Source of the DNA: Candidatus Bipolaricaulota bacterium
GTDB lineage: Bacteria; Bipolaricaulota; Bipolaricaulia; Bipolaricaulales; Bipolaricaulaceae
NCBI GenBank assembly: GCA_938084715.1
Contig: CALKES010000009.1
Span: 91,788 to 155,787 of the forward strand
Length of the DNA stretch: 64,000 nucleotides
Direction: 5' to 3'
The position numbers were made by a program, and so were the translations under genes. Positions 26,367 through 34,673 of the stretch are shown piece by piece. Within the stretch, counting starts at the first letter, position 1. The number at the start of each line of letters is the position of its first letter. The notes beneath the pieces were generated by a model. The model saw only the letters and a list, made by a program, of their open reading frames with translations. It made no database searches and was not told the DNA's origin.

Positions 26367-28821
26367 GCTCGAGTTCCACCCCCAACACCTCGGAGGCCCC
26401 GTCCCGGAGGAGGACCCCGTACACCCGGTCCGCGTGCCGGACCACCTCTTCGTTGTGGGAGATCATGATCACCTGTCCCTCCCGGGCGAACTCCCGCAGC
26501 AGCCGGGCCAGGCGCTCGGAGTTGGCCTGGTCGAGGGCGGCGTCCACCTCGTCCAGGAAGTAGAACGGGGCCGGTCTGCCCGCCGCGAGCGCAAGCACAA
26601 ACGCAATCGCAACTAGGGTCTTCTCCCCCCCTGAAAGCGCATCGAGAAGCCGCGCCTCCTTCCCCGGGGGGCGGGCCTCGATGAGGAGGCCGGAGGCGAT
26701 GTCCCCCGGCTCGGCCAGGGCCAGCCGCGCCTCTCCCCCCCCGAACAGAACCTCAAACAGCCGGTCCAGCTCGGAGGACACGGCCTCCATCGTCGCCAGG
26801 AACTTCTCCTTCTTCTTCGCCTCGATCTCGCCGATGAACCGCTCGATCTCGTGCTTCTCCGCCTCGAGGGTCGCCACCCGCTCCTTGAGGTCTTGGAACT
26901 CGGCGAGGAACGCGTCGTACTCCTCGATCGCCCGGAGGTTGACCGCCCCCAGCTCCCCCTGGCGCCGCTCGGCCTGGCGGAGCCGGGCCTGGAGGACCTC
27001 GAGGGACCCCGGTTCGCCCCCGCCCGGGGGCTCGGGAACGTCCCCCATCGCCGCCAGTTCCCCCTCGAGCTCCGCCGCCTCCCGCTCGGCCCTCGCGAGG
27101 CTTGCCCGGAGCCGCTCGAGCTCCCGGTACGCCTCCCGCCGCCGCTCCCGCCGGGAGGCGAGGTCCCTCTCCTCGCTCTCCTCGGCCGCCCGGGCCTGGG
27201 CCAGGGCGCGGGACCGCTCGGCCAGGGCCGCCTCGGCGGCGGAGAGCTCCCCGGAGAGGCGTTCGATCTCCCCCCGGAGCCGCCTCAAGGCCTCCTCCCG
27301 AGCCCGGAGCTGGGCCTGGCGGGGGGCGAGGTCGACCCCAGCCCGCCGGGCCGGGGATCCGCCGACGATCGCCCCACCCCGCTCGAGGAGGTCCCCGTCG
27401 GCGGTCACCACCCGCACCCCGAGGACGTCCCGCACCGCCTCCAGGGAGTCGGCAAGGAGGGTGTCCCCGAGGACGTATTGGAGGGCCGGCCGAACGTCCG
27501 GGGGGCAGTCGAGGAAGTCGGTGAGGAACCCCTGGACCCCGGGGAGGCGGAGGGCGGCGCGGGCCTTCGGGGAAACCGGGGGCACGGCCAGCCGGTCCAG
27601 GGGAAGGAACCGGGCCCGCCCCAGCTTCTCCTCCTTGAGGTGGGCCACGGCCCGGAGGGCGAGGTCGCGGGTCTCGACGACGAGGTCGTGGAGGTGCCCC
27701 CCGGCCGCGGTCGCCCACGCCACCTCTGCCCCGGGCTTGGGGGCCACGAGCGCCCCCAGCGTCCCCTTCAGCCCCGGCCAGCGCAGGGAGAGAACCGCCT
27801 CCACCGCCGCCGGCGGCCGCTCGCCCTGGGTCAGGAGGTCCCGCATGTCCTGGATCGTCTCCTTGAGGGAGGCGATCTCCCGCTCCGTGACCCGGGCCTC
27901 GGCCTCCTTGGTGGCGAGCTCCCCCCGCAGCCGCTCCACCGACCGGACGAGGTCGGCCAGGCCCCCGTCCGCCGGGCGGGCGGAGCCCCGCCGGCGCTCC
28001 CGGGCCTCGATCTCCCGGTCGAGGCGGTCCACCTCGGCGGAGAGGCCGGCCACCTCCTCCCGCAGCCGTTCGACCTGGACTCGAACCTTGTCCAGGGCCG
28101 CCTTCCGGCTCTGAAACTTCCGCCAGAGGAGGGTCCGCCCGACCCGCTCCCGCTCCTGGGCCAGGGCCTGGTACTCCAGGGCCGCCTCCCGCTCCCGGTA
28201 GAGGGCCGCCAGCCGCTGCCGCCGCTCGGCGAGGAGGATCCGGCTCGTGTTGAGGCGCTCCTTCACCTCCCCCAGCTCCTCGATCGCCTTCGCCTTCCGC
28301 TCCTCGTAGGCGGAGATCCCCGCCACCTCGTCGAGGATCTCCCGCCGCTCGCGGGGGGAACGCTCCAGGACGTCGATCACCATCCCCTGCTCTACGATGT
28401 GATAGCCGTCGCGGTCGATGCCAGCGAGGGCGAGGAGGGCCTCCACGTCCCGGGCCGCGGCGGGGCGGCCCTGGATCCGGTAGGAGGAGGAGGTCCGGGT
28501 GATCCGCCGGGAGAGGTGGACCTCGTCCCCGGCGTCGGGGAGGAGCTCGGCGAACGTCCCAGCGCGGTTGTCCAGGGTGAGGACGACCTCGGCCTCCTCG
28601 ACGGGCTCTCCCTTGGGAGGGGTGTGGAGAAGGTCCTCGATCCGTTCAGCCCGCAGCGACCGGGATCGGCGACCCAGGGCGAACATCACCGCGTCCAGGA
28701 GGTTGGACTTCCCGGTCCCGTTTTCCCCGATGAGGGCGGTGAACCCCGGGTAGAAGTCCAGGGCCACCCGGCGCCGGAACGACTTGAACCCCTGGACGGT
28801 GAGGCGGCGGATCGCCGTCAT
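26353..28821 (-). CDS. smc: chromosome partition protein SMC with short coiled-coil arms
   Basis: An 822-residue SMC ATPase. Walker A GENGTGKS is at 32-39, the ABC signature LSGGEK at 729-734 and Walker B FYFLDEVDAALD at 753-764. The hinge spans about 345-490. The arms, about 170-335 and 500-675, are only about 165-175 residues each, roughly half the usual length; most SMCs are near 1150-1190 residues. Head and hinge motifs are intact and the frame is open throughout, so this is a shortened protein, not a broken gene. The ATG at 28821 has only a weak SD; extension to 29001 is a low-complexity shadow. Confidence 0.93.
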   Translation of the reverse strand: MTAIRRLTVQGFKSFRRRVALDFYPGFTALIGENGTGKSNLLDAVMFALGRRSRSLRAERIEDLLHTPPKGEPVEEAEVVLTLDNRAGTFAELLPDAGDEVHLSRRITRTSSSYRIQGRPAAARDVEALLALAGIDRDGYHIVEQGMVIDVLERSPRERREILDEVAGISAYEERKAKAIEELGEVKERLNTSRILLAERRQRLAALYREREAALEYQALAQERERVGRTLLWRKFQSRKAALDKVRVQVERLREEVAGLSAEVDRLDREIEARERRRGSARPADGGLADLVRSVERLRGELATKEAEARVTEREIASLKETIQDMRDLLTQGERPPAAVEAVLSLRWPGLKGTLGALVAPKPGAEVAWATAAGGHLHDLVVETRDLALRAVAHLKEEKLGRARFLPLDRLAVPPVSPKARAALRLPGVQGFLTDFLDCPPDVRPALQYVLGDTLLADSLEAVRDVLGVRVVTADGDLLERGGAIVGGSPARRAGVDLAPRQAQLRAREEALRRLRGEIERLSGELSAAEAALAERSRALAQARAAEESEERDLASRRERRREAYRELERLRASLARAEREAAELEGELAAMGDVPEPPGGGEPGSLEVLQARLRQAERRQGELGAVNLRAIEEYDAFLAEFQDLKERVATLEAEKHEIERFIGEIEAKKKEKFLATMEAVSSELDRLFEVLFGGGEARLALAEPGDIASGLLIEARPPGKEARLLDALSGGEKTLVAIAFVLALAAGRPAPFYFLDEVDAALDQANSERLARLLREFAREGQVIMISHNEEVVRHADRVYGVLLRDGASEVLGVELEHARA

Positions 28822-28932
28822 CGCCCTTGCCCCACCCCACCGGCGGCGCGGGGTTGCCCGTCGCCACCCAAGTTCTTCGGCTTCAAAACTCCCTTGTCCC
28901 GTCCCATTCCGCCTCCCCGGCGTGGGGCTAGT

Positions 28933-28946
28933 GTAACGTTCGTTAC
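28933..28946. promoter_or_regulatory. inverted repeat upstream of smc
   Basis: GTAACG-TT-CGTTAC, 6-base perfect arms with a 2-base spacer, about 110 bases before the smc ATG and downstream of the coiled-coil gene's terminator. A possible operator; no factor is proposed. Confidence 0.35.
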
Positions 28947-28963
28947 GCCCACGGGCAAAGAAA

Positions 28964-28993
28964 GGAGGGCGCGGCCCCACCCCCGCGCCCTCC
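28964..28993 (-). terminator. intrinsic terminator of coiled-coil gene 1
   Basis: Perfect 11-bp stem GGAGGGCGCGG/CCGCGCCCTCC with an 8-base loop, 7 bases after the stop at 29001, followed on the minus strand by TTTCTTTG. It has one of the clearest U-rich tails in the window. Confidence 0.75.
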
Positions 28994-29000
28994 CTCCCCA

Positions 29001-30020
29001 CTAGCCGCCCAGAAGCCCAAGGACCAGGCCCGCCAACCCCACGAGGAGGGCCACGATCGCGAGCCCCTGGGCCAGCGCCAGCCCGTCCTTGAGGGCCTGA
29101 ACGTCGGCCTGAAGGGTCGTCACCGCCCCTTCGGCCGTCCCCAGGCGGGCCTCGTGGTCGTCCACCTTGGTCTGGATGGCGCCGATCGTCGTCTTGAGGT
29201 CGGCGGTGAACCCACCGATGGCCTTCTCAAGGTAGGCGATCTTCTCCCGGTTGTTCTCGATCTTGATGTTCAGGGCTTGGACCGCCTGCTCCAGGGCGAG
29301 GATCCGCCGCTGGAGGGAGCCGATGTCCTGGGCCTCGAGGGCCGCGATCCGCCCCGCGTGGTCGGAGAGCTGCCGGTTGATGTCAGCAATCGATGCCTGA
29401 AGGGTGAGGACCTGTTGGTTGAGTTTCCCCCCCAGGCCCTCGATCTCCGCCTTGAGGGACGCCTCGCAGGCCTCGATCTGGGACTTCAAGGCCAGGACCG
29501 CGCCTTCAAGGGCCGTGATCCGGTTGCCGTGGGCCGTCCCCTGTTTGGCGAGGTCGGAGACCTTCTCCCCCAGGGTGGCGATGGCCGAGGCGAGCTCCTG
29601 CCGGGTCCGCTCGAGGTTTTGGGCCAGGGTGGCCAGCCCAGCGGCCAGGTCCTGATCTGTCTTCTTCAGGCCCTCGGCCACCGCCCGGAGGTCGGCAACT
29701 TGGGCGCCCACCTCCGCGAGTTTACCGGCCAGGACCGGGACCTCCGCCTGAAGATCCCGGATCTTGCCCTCGGCCTCCCGGAGCCCGGCGGCCACGGTCC
29801 GGTACCGGGAGGCCAAATCCGCGTCCACCGCGTTGAGGGCGGCGATGGCCCCCTTGAGCTCGGTGATGAACCCGGCGAAGAACCGGCTCACCTGACTAAA
29901 CGCGCTCTCCAGGGCGGCGATCTCCTCCTCCGCTGGGGGAAGGTGGACCCCGCCCTGGGCCAGCGCAACCCCCCCGAGGAGCACCGCTCCCGCCACCAGA
30001 CCTCCAAGAACCCTCTTCAT
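29001..30020 (-). CDS. exported coiled-coil protein 1 with C-terminal membrane helix
   Basis: A 339-residue protein of no family I can name. A signal peptide (about 1-22, ending ALAQG) leads to a long, almost unbroken alpha-helical region (about 30-310) in heptad repeats with many short LEGAV/LEQAV-like units. A hydrophobic helix at about 315-337 ends in GG. The layout suggests an extracytoplasmic coiled-coil rod held by its C-terminus. The ATG at 30020 has AAGGAGGT upstream. The neighbouring gene at 30212 is a shorter paralogue. Confidence 0.7.
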   Translation of the reverse strand: MKRVLGGLVAGAVLLGGVALAQGGVHLPPAEEEIAALESAFSQVSRFFAGFITELKGAIAALNAVDADLASRYRTVAAGLREAEGKIRDLQAEVPVLAGKLAEVGAQVADLRAVAEGLKKTDQDLAAGLATLAQNLERTRQELASAIATLGEKVSDLAKQGTAHGNRITALEGAVLALKSQIEACEASLKAEIEGLGGKLNQQVLTLQASIADINRQLSDHAGRIAALEAQDIGSLQRRILALEQAVQALNIKIENNREKIAYLEKAIGGFTADLKTTIGAIQTKVDDHEARLGTAEGAVTTLQADVQALKDGLALAQGLAIVALLVGLAGLVLGLLGG

Positions 30021-30056
30021 CGCAGACCTCCTTGTCGTGTCACGCATCCTGGCCCC

Positions 30057-30085
30057 AGGCTAGCCGGGGCCGCCGGACCCGCTAA
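30057..30085 (-). promoter_or_regulatory. candidate promoter of coiled-coil gene 1
   Basis: On the minus strand TTAGCG (30085-30080), 17 bases, TAGCCT (30062-30057), 37 bases before the ATG and its SD. Confidence 0.45.
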
Positions 30086-30153
30086 GCGCCCCTGGGTAGC
30101 CCCGGAGGGGGATTTGTCATCCCCGCTACAGACAGCTGTCCCAGCAAGACGAA

Positions 30154-30180
30154 GGGCGACGGGGCGTACCCCCGTCGCCC
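30154..30180 (-). terminator. terminator hairpin of coiled-coil gene 2
   Basis: Perfect 11-bp stem GGGCGACGGGG/CCCCGTCGCCC around a 5-base loop, 31 bases after the stop at 30212, followed on the minus strand by TTCGTCTTG. Confidence 0.6.
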
Positions 30181-30211
30181 AGGGAACTCCCCGGCACGCG
30201 TGTCCGCGGCC

Positions 30212-30874
30212 CTATCGGGAGGAGAGGAGCAAGAACAGAAGGCCTCCCACCGCCAGGGGCACGAGGAAGATCGCGGTCCACATCGCCTGGTGATCCGCCG
30301 CGCACCGGGCCTTGGCCGCGTCCAGGTCCTCCCGGAGCACCGTCAGATCCCCTCGGACCTCGTCGAGCATGGCGGGGAGGTCGTCCACCGCGGTGCGGAT
30401 TCCAGCAAGGGCTACCTCCAGTCCCTCGATCTTGGATCGGTTGTTGTCAACCCGAACCGCCAGGGCCTCAAGGGCCGCGGCAAGGGCGGCGATCCTCCGC
30501 TCGAGGGACGGGTAGTCGTACTTCTCCAGGGCGGTGACGCGCCCTTCGAGGGCCATGATCGCCGGTACCACCGCCCCTTCGAGTTTCGTCAACCGACCCC
30601 GCAGATCCTCTAGCCCCACCCGCGTCTGGGCCGCGAGCTCCTCCAGGCCGAGCCTGAGGACGATGGAGGTCCGTTCGAGGGACTTCACCCGCTCATCGAG
30701 CATGGTGAACGAGCCCTTGACCTCGAGGATGAAGTCCCGGAAGAACCCCACGACGTGGGCAAACGCCCCCTCGAGGGCCGCCACTTCGGCGGGAGGAGGG
30801 GGTGCCTCCTGGGCTAGCCCAAGCGGCGCGGCTACCGCCACCGCGACCAGTAATCCGCTGACGAACTCTTTCAT
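30212..30874 (-). CDS. exported coiled-coil protein 2, paralogue of coiled-coil protein 1
   Basis: A 220-residue protein with the same layout as its neighbour: signal peptide (1-20, ending GLAQE), a proline stretch PPPP, then the related segment EVAALEGAFAHVVGFFRDFI (compare EIAALESAFSQVSRFFAGFI in protein 1), a helical rod, the shared motif VDNNRSKIEGLE (compare IENNREKIAYLE), and a C-terminal membrane helix (about 197-216) before SSR. The pair clearly arose by duplication. Function unknown; a structural or envelope-spacer role is one inference. ATG at 30874 has AAAGGAGGG upstream. Confidence 0.7.
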   Translation of the reverse strand: MKEFVSGLLVAVAVAAPLGLAQEAPPPPAEVAALEGAFAHVVGFFRDFILEVKGSFTMLDERVKSLERTSIVLRLGLEELAAQTRVGLEDLRGRLTKLEGAVVPAIMALEGRVTALEKYDYPSLERRIAALAAALEALAVRVDNNRSKIEGLEVALAGIRTAVDDLPAMLDEVRGDLTVLREDLDAAKARCAADHQAMWTAIFLVPLAVGGLLFLLLSSR

Positions 30875-31022
30875 CACGCGTGCCCTCCTTTGGCGCAACG
30901 GAGCGCGATCCGCGGCCACCCTAGCGCACCCTCCCCATCCGGGCACCGCCCGCTGGCCAGCGGGGACAGGCTGTTCGTCGTCCCCTGGGCGGACAAACGT
31001 CTCGCAGGAGGCCGGAGCCCGC

Positions 31023-31051
31023 TTGAGCGGGGCGCACGCCGTCGGTAGAGT
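31023..31051 (+). promoter_or_regulatory. hppA promoter
   Basis: TTGAGC (31023-31028), 17 bases, TAGAGT (31046-31051), 48 bases before the ATG, whose SD is AAAGGAGGAAGG. Confidence 0.6.
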
Positions 31052-31099
31052 TCCGCCCGGTTGCAGTTCCACTTCTCGCTTTAGGGAAAAGGAGGAAGG

Positions 31100-33268
31100 A
31101 TGGGTTGGATGCTGGGGGCTGCGGCCCTCGTGTCGTTGGCGGCGTTGGGGTGGTCGGCCTACGCCACCTATTCGGTGGCCCGGCGGGACGCGGGGTCCCC
31201 GCGGATGCGGGAAATCCAGGCCTACATCCGCGAGGGGGCGTGGGCGTTCATGATCGCCGAGGCCAAGGTGATGGCGATCACGATGGTCGTGGTGGCAGGG
31301 GTCCTGTGGGCGGTGTTCTACTGGGAGGTGTCTCTGGCGTTCCTGATCGGGTCAGGCCTGGCCATGGCGGCGGGGTTCATCGGGATGAACGCCGCGACCT
31401 TGGCCAACGCCCGGACCACCCACGCCGCCCAGCGGTCCCTCAAGGAGGCCCTCACCGTGGCCTTCTCCGGAGGGTCGGTGATGGGGATGGCCGTGGCTGG
31501 GCTTGCGGTGGGGGGGCTCGCCCTCGTGATCGCCCTCTTCCGCCGGGAGTTCGACCCCGCGGTCCTCTACATTCACACCAAGACGATCTTTGGGATTCCG
31601 GGCGCGGACGTGAACTTCATCAAGGGAGCTCTCATCATCTCCGCCTACTCCGCTGGGGCCTCCCTCGTGGCCCTGTTTGACCGGGTGGGCGGGGGGATCT
31701 ACACCAAGGCCGCGGACATGGCCGCCGACCTCGTGGGCAAGGTGGAGCTCAAGATCCCCGAGGACGACCCCCGGAACCCGGCGACGATCGCCGACAACGT
31801 GGGGGACAACGTGGGGGACGTGGGGGGCCTGGGGGCCGACCTCCTGGAGTCCTTCGTCGGCGCGGTGATCTCGGCCATCGTGATCGCCCTCTACGTCTAC
31901 GTGGGGCGGTTCAACCCCGATATCCAAGATCTGATGGCGAAGTTCGGCCTCGGCGACCGCATCACCGCGGACTTCTGGTGGTTCGCGTTGCTCCCGATCC
32001 TGTTCGTGGCTGGGGGGATCGTGGCCTGCCTGATCGCCATCGCCTACATCCGCTTCTCCCGCCGGGAGAAGGACATGCAGGGGATCCTCATGAACGGGAC
32101 CCGGCTCGGGGCGGTCCTCACCGCGGGGTTTGCCGCCCTCACCACGTGGCTGTCCCCGTTCAACTGGATCCCGTTCCTGTCGGCGATCATGGGGATCGCG
32201 AGTGGAATTGGGATCGGATTCGTCTCGGAGTACTTCACCTCGAGCCGCTACAAGCCGACCCGAGAGCTGGCGAGGGCCTACCAGTCCGGGCCGGCAATCG
32301 GCGTGACCGAGGGGATGGCTGTGGGGATGCTCTCGGCCCTGTGGCCGTGCCTCATCATCGCCGCAGCCACGGTGCTCGCCTACCAGATGGGCGGCCTCCT
32401 CGCCGTGGCCTACGCCGCGCTGGGGATGCTCTCGTTTGTGGGGATGACGGTGTCCGTGGACTCCTACGGGCCGATCGCCGACAACGCCTCCGGGATCGCC
32501 ACGATGGCCAAGCTCGACCCCCAGGTGCGGGAGAAGACGGATCAGTTGGATTCCATTGGCAACACCACCGCCGCGATCGGGAAGGGGTTCGCGATCGGCT
32601 CGGCGGCGTTTGCGGCCCTCGGCCTCATCGCCGCCTACCTCTGGTCGGCGGCTGGACGGGCCGATGAGGTCCACGTCCCCAACATCCCGATCATCAGCCC
32701 CGAGGTGGGCGGGCTCGTGGTGGCGGGGATGATCGTCGGGGCGATGGTCACCTACGTGTTCTCCGCCCTCCTCATCCGGTCTGTGTCCCGCACCGCCGAC
32801 GTCATGGTCCAGGAGATCCGCCGCCAGTTCCGGGAAAACCCCAAGATCATGAGCGGAGAGGCGACCCCGGACTACAAGCGGTGCATCACGATCACCGCCC
32901 ACGGCGGGGTCCGGCGGATGGTCCTCCCGTCCCTTCTCGCCCTCGGGATGCCCCTGTTCGTGGGGCTGCTCTTTGGGCGGTACACGCTCGCCGGGTTCCT
33001 CGTGGGGGCGCTCCTGTCGGCGATCATGCTCGCCATCTACTGCGGGAACGCGGGGGGGGCGATGGACAACGCCAAGAAGTACGTGGAGGAGGGGCACTTC
33101 GGAGGCAAGGGCTCCCCGGCCCACGCCGCCGGCGTGGTCGCCGACACCGTTGGAGACCCCCTCAAGGACACGGTGGGGCCGAGCCTGGACATCTTGATCA
33201 AGCTCATGAGTGTGATCTCGCTTCTGTTCGCCTCCCTGTTCCCGGTGATCCCGTTCTTCCTGAGGTAG
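31100..33268 (+). CDS. hppA: membrane ion-translocating pyrophosphatase
   Basis: A 722-residue membrane pyrophosphatase with about 16 transmembrane helices. It couples PPi hydrolysis to cation transport across the cytoplasmic membrane. The pyrophosphate site is complete (ADLVGKVE, EDDPRNPATIADNVGDNVGD, and C-terminal NAGGAMDNAKKY...DTVGDPLKDTVGPS). GNTTAA at 488-492, with Ala rather than Lys, predicts potassium dependence. Glu250 in GADLLES is at the position typical of sodium-pumping members rather than one turn later. Sodium transport is therefore the best inference. It has its own promoter and strong SD. Confidence 0.95.
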   Translation: MGWMLGAAALVSLAALGWSAYATYSVARRDAGSPRMREIQAYIREGAWAFMIAEAKVMAITMVVVAGVLWAVFYWEVSLAFLIGSGLAMAAGFIGMNAATLANARTTHAAQRSLKEALTVAFSGGSVMGMAVAGLAVGGLALVIALFRREFDPAVLYIHTKTIFGIPGADVNFIKGALIISAYSAGASLVALFDRVGGGIYTKAADMAADLVGKVELKIPEDDPRNPATIADNVGDNVGDVGGLGADLLESFVGAVISAIVIALYVYVGRFNPDIQDLMAKFGLGDRITADFWWFALLPILFVAGGIVACLIAIAYIRFSRREKDMQGILMNGTRLGAVLTAGFAALTTWLSPFNWIPFLSAIMGIASGIGIGFVSEYFTSSRYKPTRELARAYQSGPAIGVTEGMAVGMLSALWPCLIIAAATVLAYQMGGLLAVAYAALGMLSFVGMTVSVDSYGPIADNASGIATMAKLDPQVREKTDQLDSIGNTTAAIGKGFAIGSAAFAALGLIAAYLWSAAGRADEVHVPNIPIISPEVGGLVVAGMIVGAMVTYVFSALLIRSVSRTADVMVQEIRRQFRENPKIMSGEATPDYKRCITITAHGGVRRMVLPSLLALGMPLFVGLLFGRYTLAGFLVGALLSAIMLAIYCGNAGGAMDNAKKYVEEGHFGGKGSPAHAAGVVADTVGDPLKDTVGPSLDILIKLMSVISLLFASLFPVIPFFLR

Positions 33269-33273
33269 GGGCG

Positions 33274-33762
33274 TTGACCGAGCTCCACGGCAGCCGGGTG
33301 GTCCTCCGTCCCCTCCGGGCGGGGGACCGCCCGCTCCTCTCCCGGTGGCTCTCCGACCGGGAGCTCCGCCGGTACGTCACCCGGGGCCGGGCCTTCTCCC
33401 CCGAGGCACCCGACAGCGAGGAGTTCCTCATCCTCCTCGGTTCTCACCCCATCGGGGTCTGCGGGTTGTTTGCCATCGAGGCGAAGGGGGCCGAGGTGGG
33501 GATTGTCCTTGGGGAGAAGGACGCCTGGGGGCACGGGTACGGGCCGGAGGCCCTGGGGCTCCTCCTCCGGTACGCCCACGAGGAGCTGGGCCTTACCGAG
33601 CTCTCCCTCTACGTCCACGCCGCAAACGCCCGGGCGGTCCGGGCCTACGAGAAGGTGGGGTTCAGCGTGGAGCGGCGGCTCGTCCTGGGCCGGTGGCTCC
33701 TGGGGCGAGGCCAGGCACTTCTCGTCATGCGCTGGCGGGCGCCGGGGGAGGGGAGGACGTGA
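33274..33762 (+). CDS. GNAT-family N-acetyltransferase
   Basis: A 162-residue RimJ/RimL-like acetyltransferase: VVLRPLRAGDRPLLSRWLSD at the start, an acetyl-CoA region around GEKDAWGHGYGPEALGLLLRYA, and LYVHAANARAVRAYEKVGF near the C-terminus. The acceptor (protein N-terminus, amino sugar or other) cannot be told. The start is a TTG with GAGGTAGGG just upstream; no ATG or GTG gives a complete domain. It follows hppA by 5 bases and overlaps the ABC ATPase gene by GTGA. Confidence 0.8.
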   Translation: MTELHGSRVVLRPLRAGDRPLLSRWLSDRELRRYVTRGRAFSPEAPDSEEFLILLGSHPIGVCGLFAIEAKGAEVGIVLGEKDAWGHGYGPEALGLLLRYAHEELGLTELSLYVHAANARAVRAYEKVGFSVERRLVLGRWLLGRGQALLVMRWRAPGEGRT

Positions 33763-34673
33763 TCCGGACCGAGGGCCTCACCCGCCGGTTTGGGGACCGG
33801 ACCGCGGTCGAAGACCTCACCTTGGAGGTCGAAGCGGGGGAGGTCCTCGGGCTTCTGGGACCCAACGGGGCGGGGAAGACGACCACGGTGCGGATGCTCG
33901 CCGGCCTCCTCGCCCCCACCTCCGGCCGGGCGTGGGTCGCCGGCCACGAGGTGGGCCGGGAGCCCGGGGCCATCCGCCCCAAGGTAGGGTTCCTCCCCGA
34001 GACCCCGGGGTTCTACAAGCGTCTCTCGGTAGAGCGCAACCTCCGGTACTTCGCCCAGCTCTACGGGGTCCCCCAACCTCAGGCCGCCGTCCGACGGGTC
34101 CTCGAGCGGCTTTCGCTTTGGGACCGGCGCGGGGAGGCCGTGGCCACCCTCTCCAAGGGGCTCCGTCAGCGCCTGGGCCTCGCCCGGGCCCTCGTCCACG
34201 AGCCCCAGGTCCTGTTCCTCGACGAGCCCACCTCGGGCCTGGATCCGGAGAGCGCCCGGGAGGTCCGGGAGTTCATCGGGGAGCTCGCCGGGGAGCGGCG
34301 GACGATCCTCCTCTGCACCCACAACCTGGCCGAGGCCGAGGAGCTCTCCACATGGATCGCCGTCCTCCGGACCCGGCTTGTCGCCCTCGACCGCCCCGGG
34401 GAGCTCAAGCGGCGGCTCTCGGGGTCCAGGATCTTGGTGGATCTGGCCAATCCGCGGCCGGAGTTCACTTCTCTCGCGCTTCCCTTCGTCCGCGGGGCAA
34501 GCCTCGATGGCTCGGTCCTCGCCGTGGACGTGGAGGACCCCGAGCGGGAGGCCCCGGCCCTCGTCCGGAGGCTCGTCGAGCTCGGGGCGGAGATCCAGGC
34601 CGTGCGGCGGGAGGAGCGGACGCTCGAGGAGGTGTACCTCGAGCTCGTGGGGAGGGGCGATGGGGCGGATTAA
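33759..34673 (+). CDS. ABC-2 type transporter, ATP-binding protein
   Basis: A 304-residue ATPase of the DrrA/NatA/CcmA-like exporter type. Walker A GPNGAGKT is near residue 39, the signature LSKGLRQRLGLARALVHEPQV and Walker B LFLDEPTSGLDP follow, then the His switch THN. The 80-residue C-terminal domain (GSRILVDL...TLEEVYLELV) is characteristic of this subfamily. With the permease at 34660 it forms an exporter of unknown substrate. The GTG overlaps the GNAT stop. Confidence 0.9.
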   Translation: MIRTEGLTRRFGDRTAVEDLTLEVEAGEVLGLLGPNGAGKTTTVRMLAGLLAPTSGRAWVAGHEVGREPGAIRPKVGFLPETPGFYKRLSVERNLRYFAQLYGVPQPQAAVRRVLERLSLWDRRGEAVATLSKGLRQRLGLARALVHEPQVLFLDEPTSGLDPESAREVREFIGELAGERRTILLCTHNLAEAEELSTWIAVLRTRLVALDRPGELKRRLSGSRILVDLANPRPEFTSLALPFVRGASLDGSVLAVDVEDPEREAPALVRRLVELGAEIQAVRREERTLEEVYLELVGRGDGAD

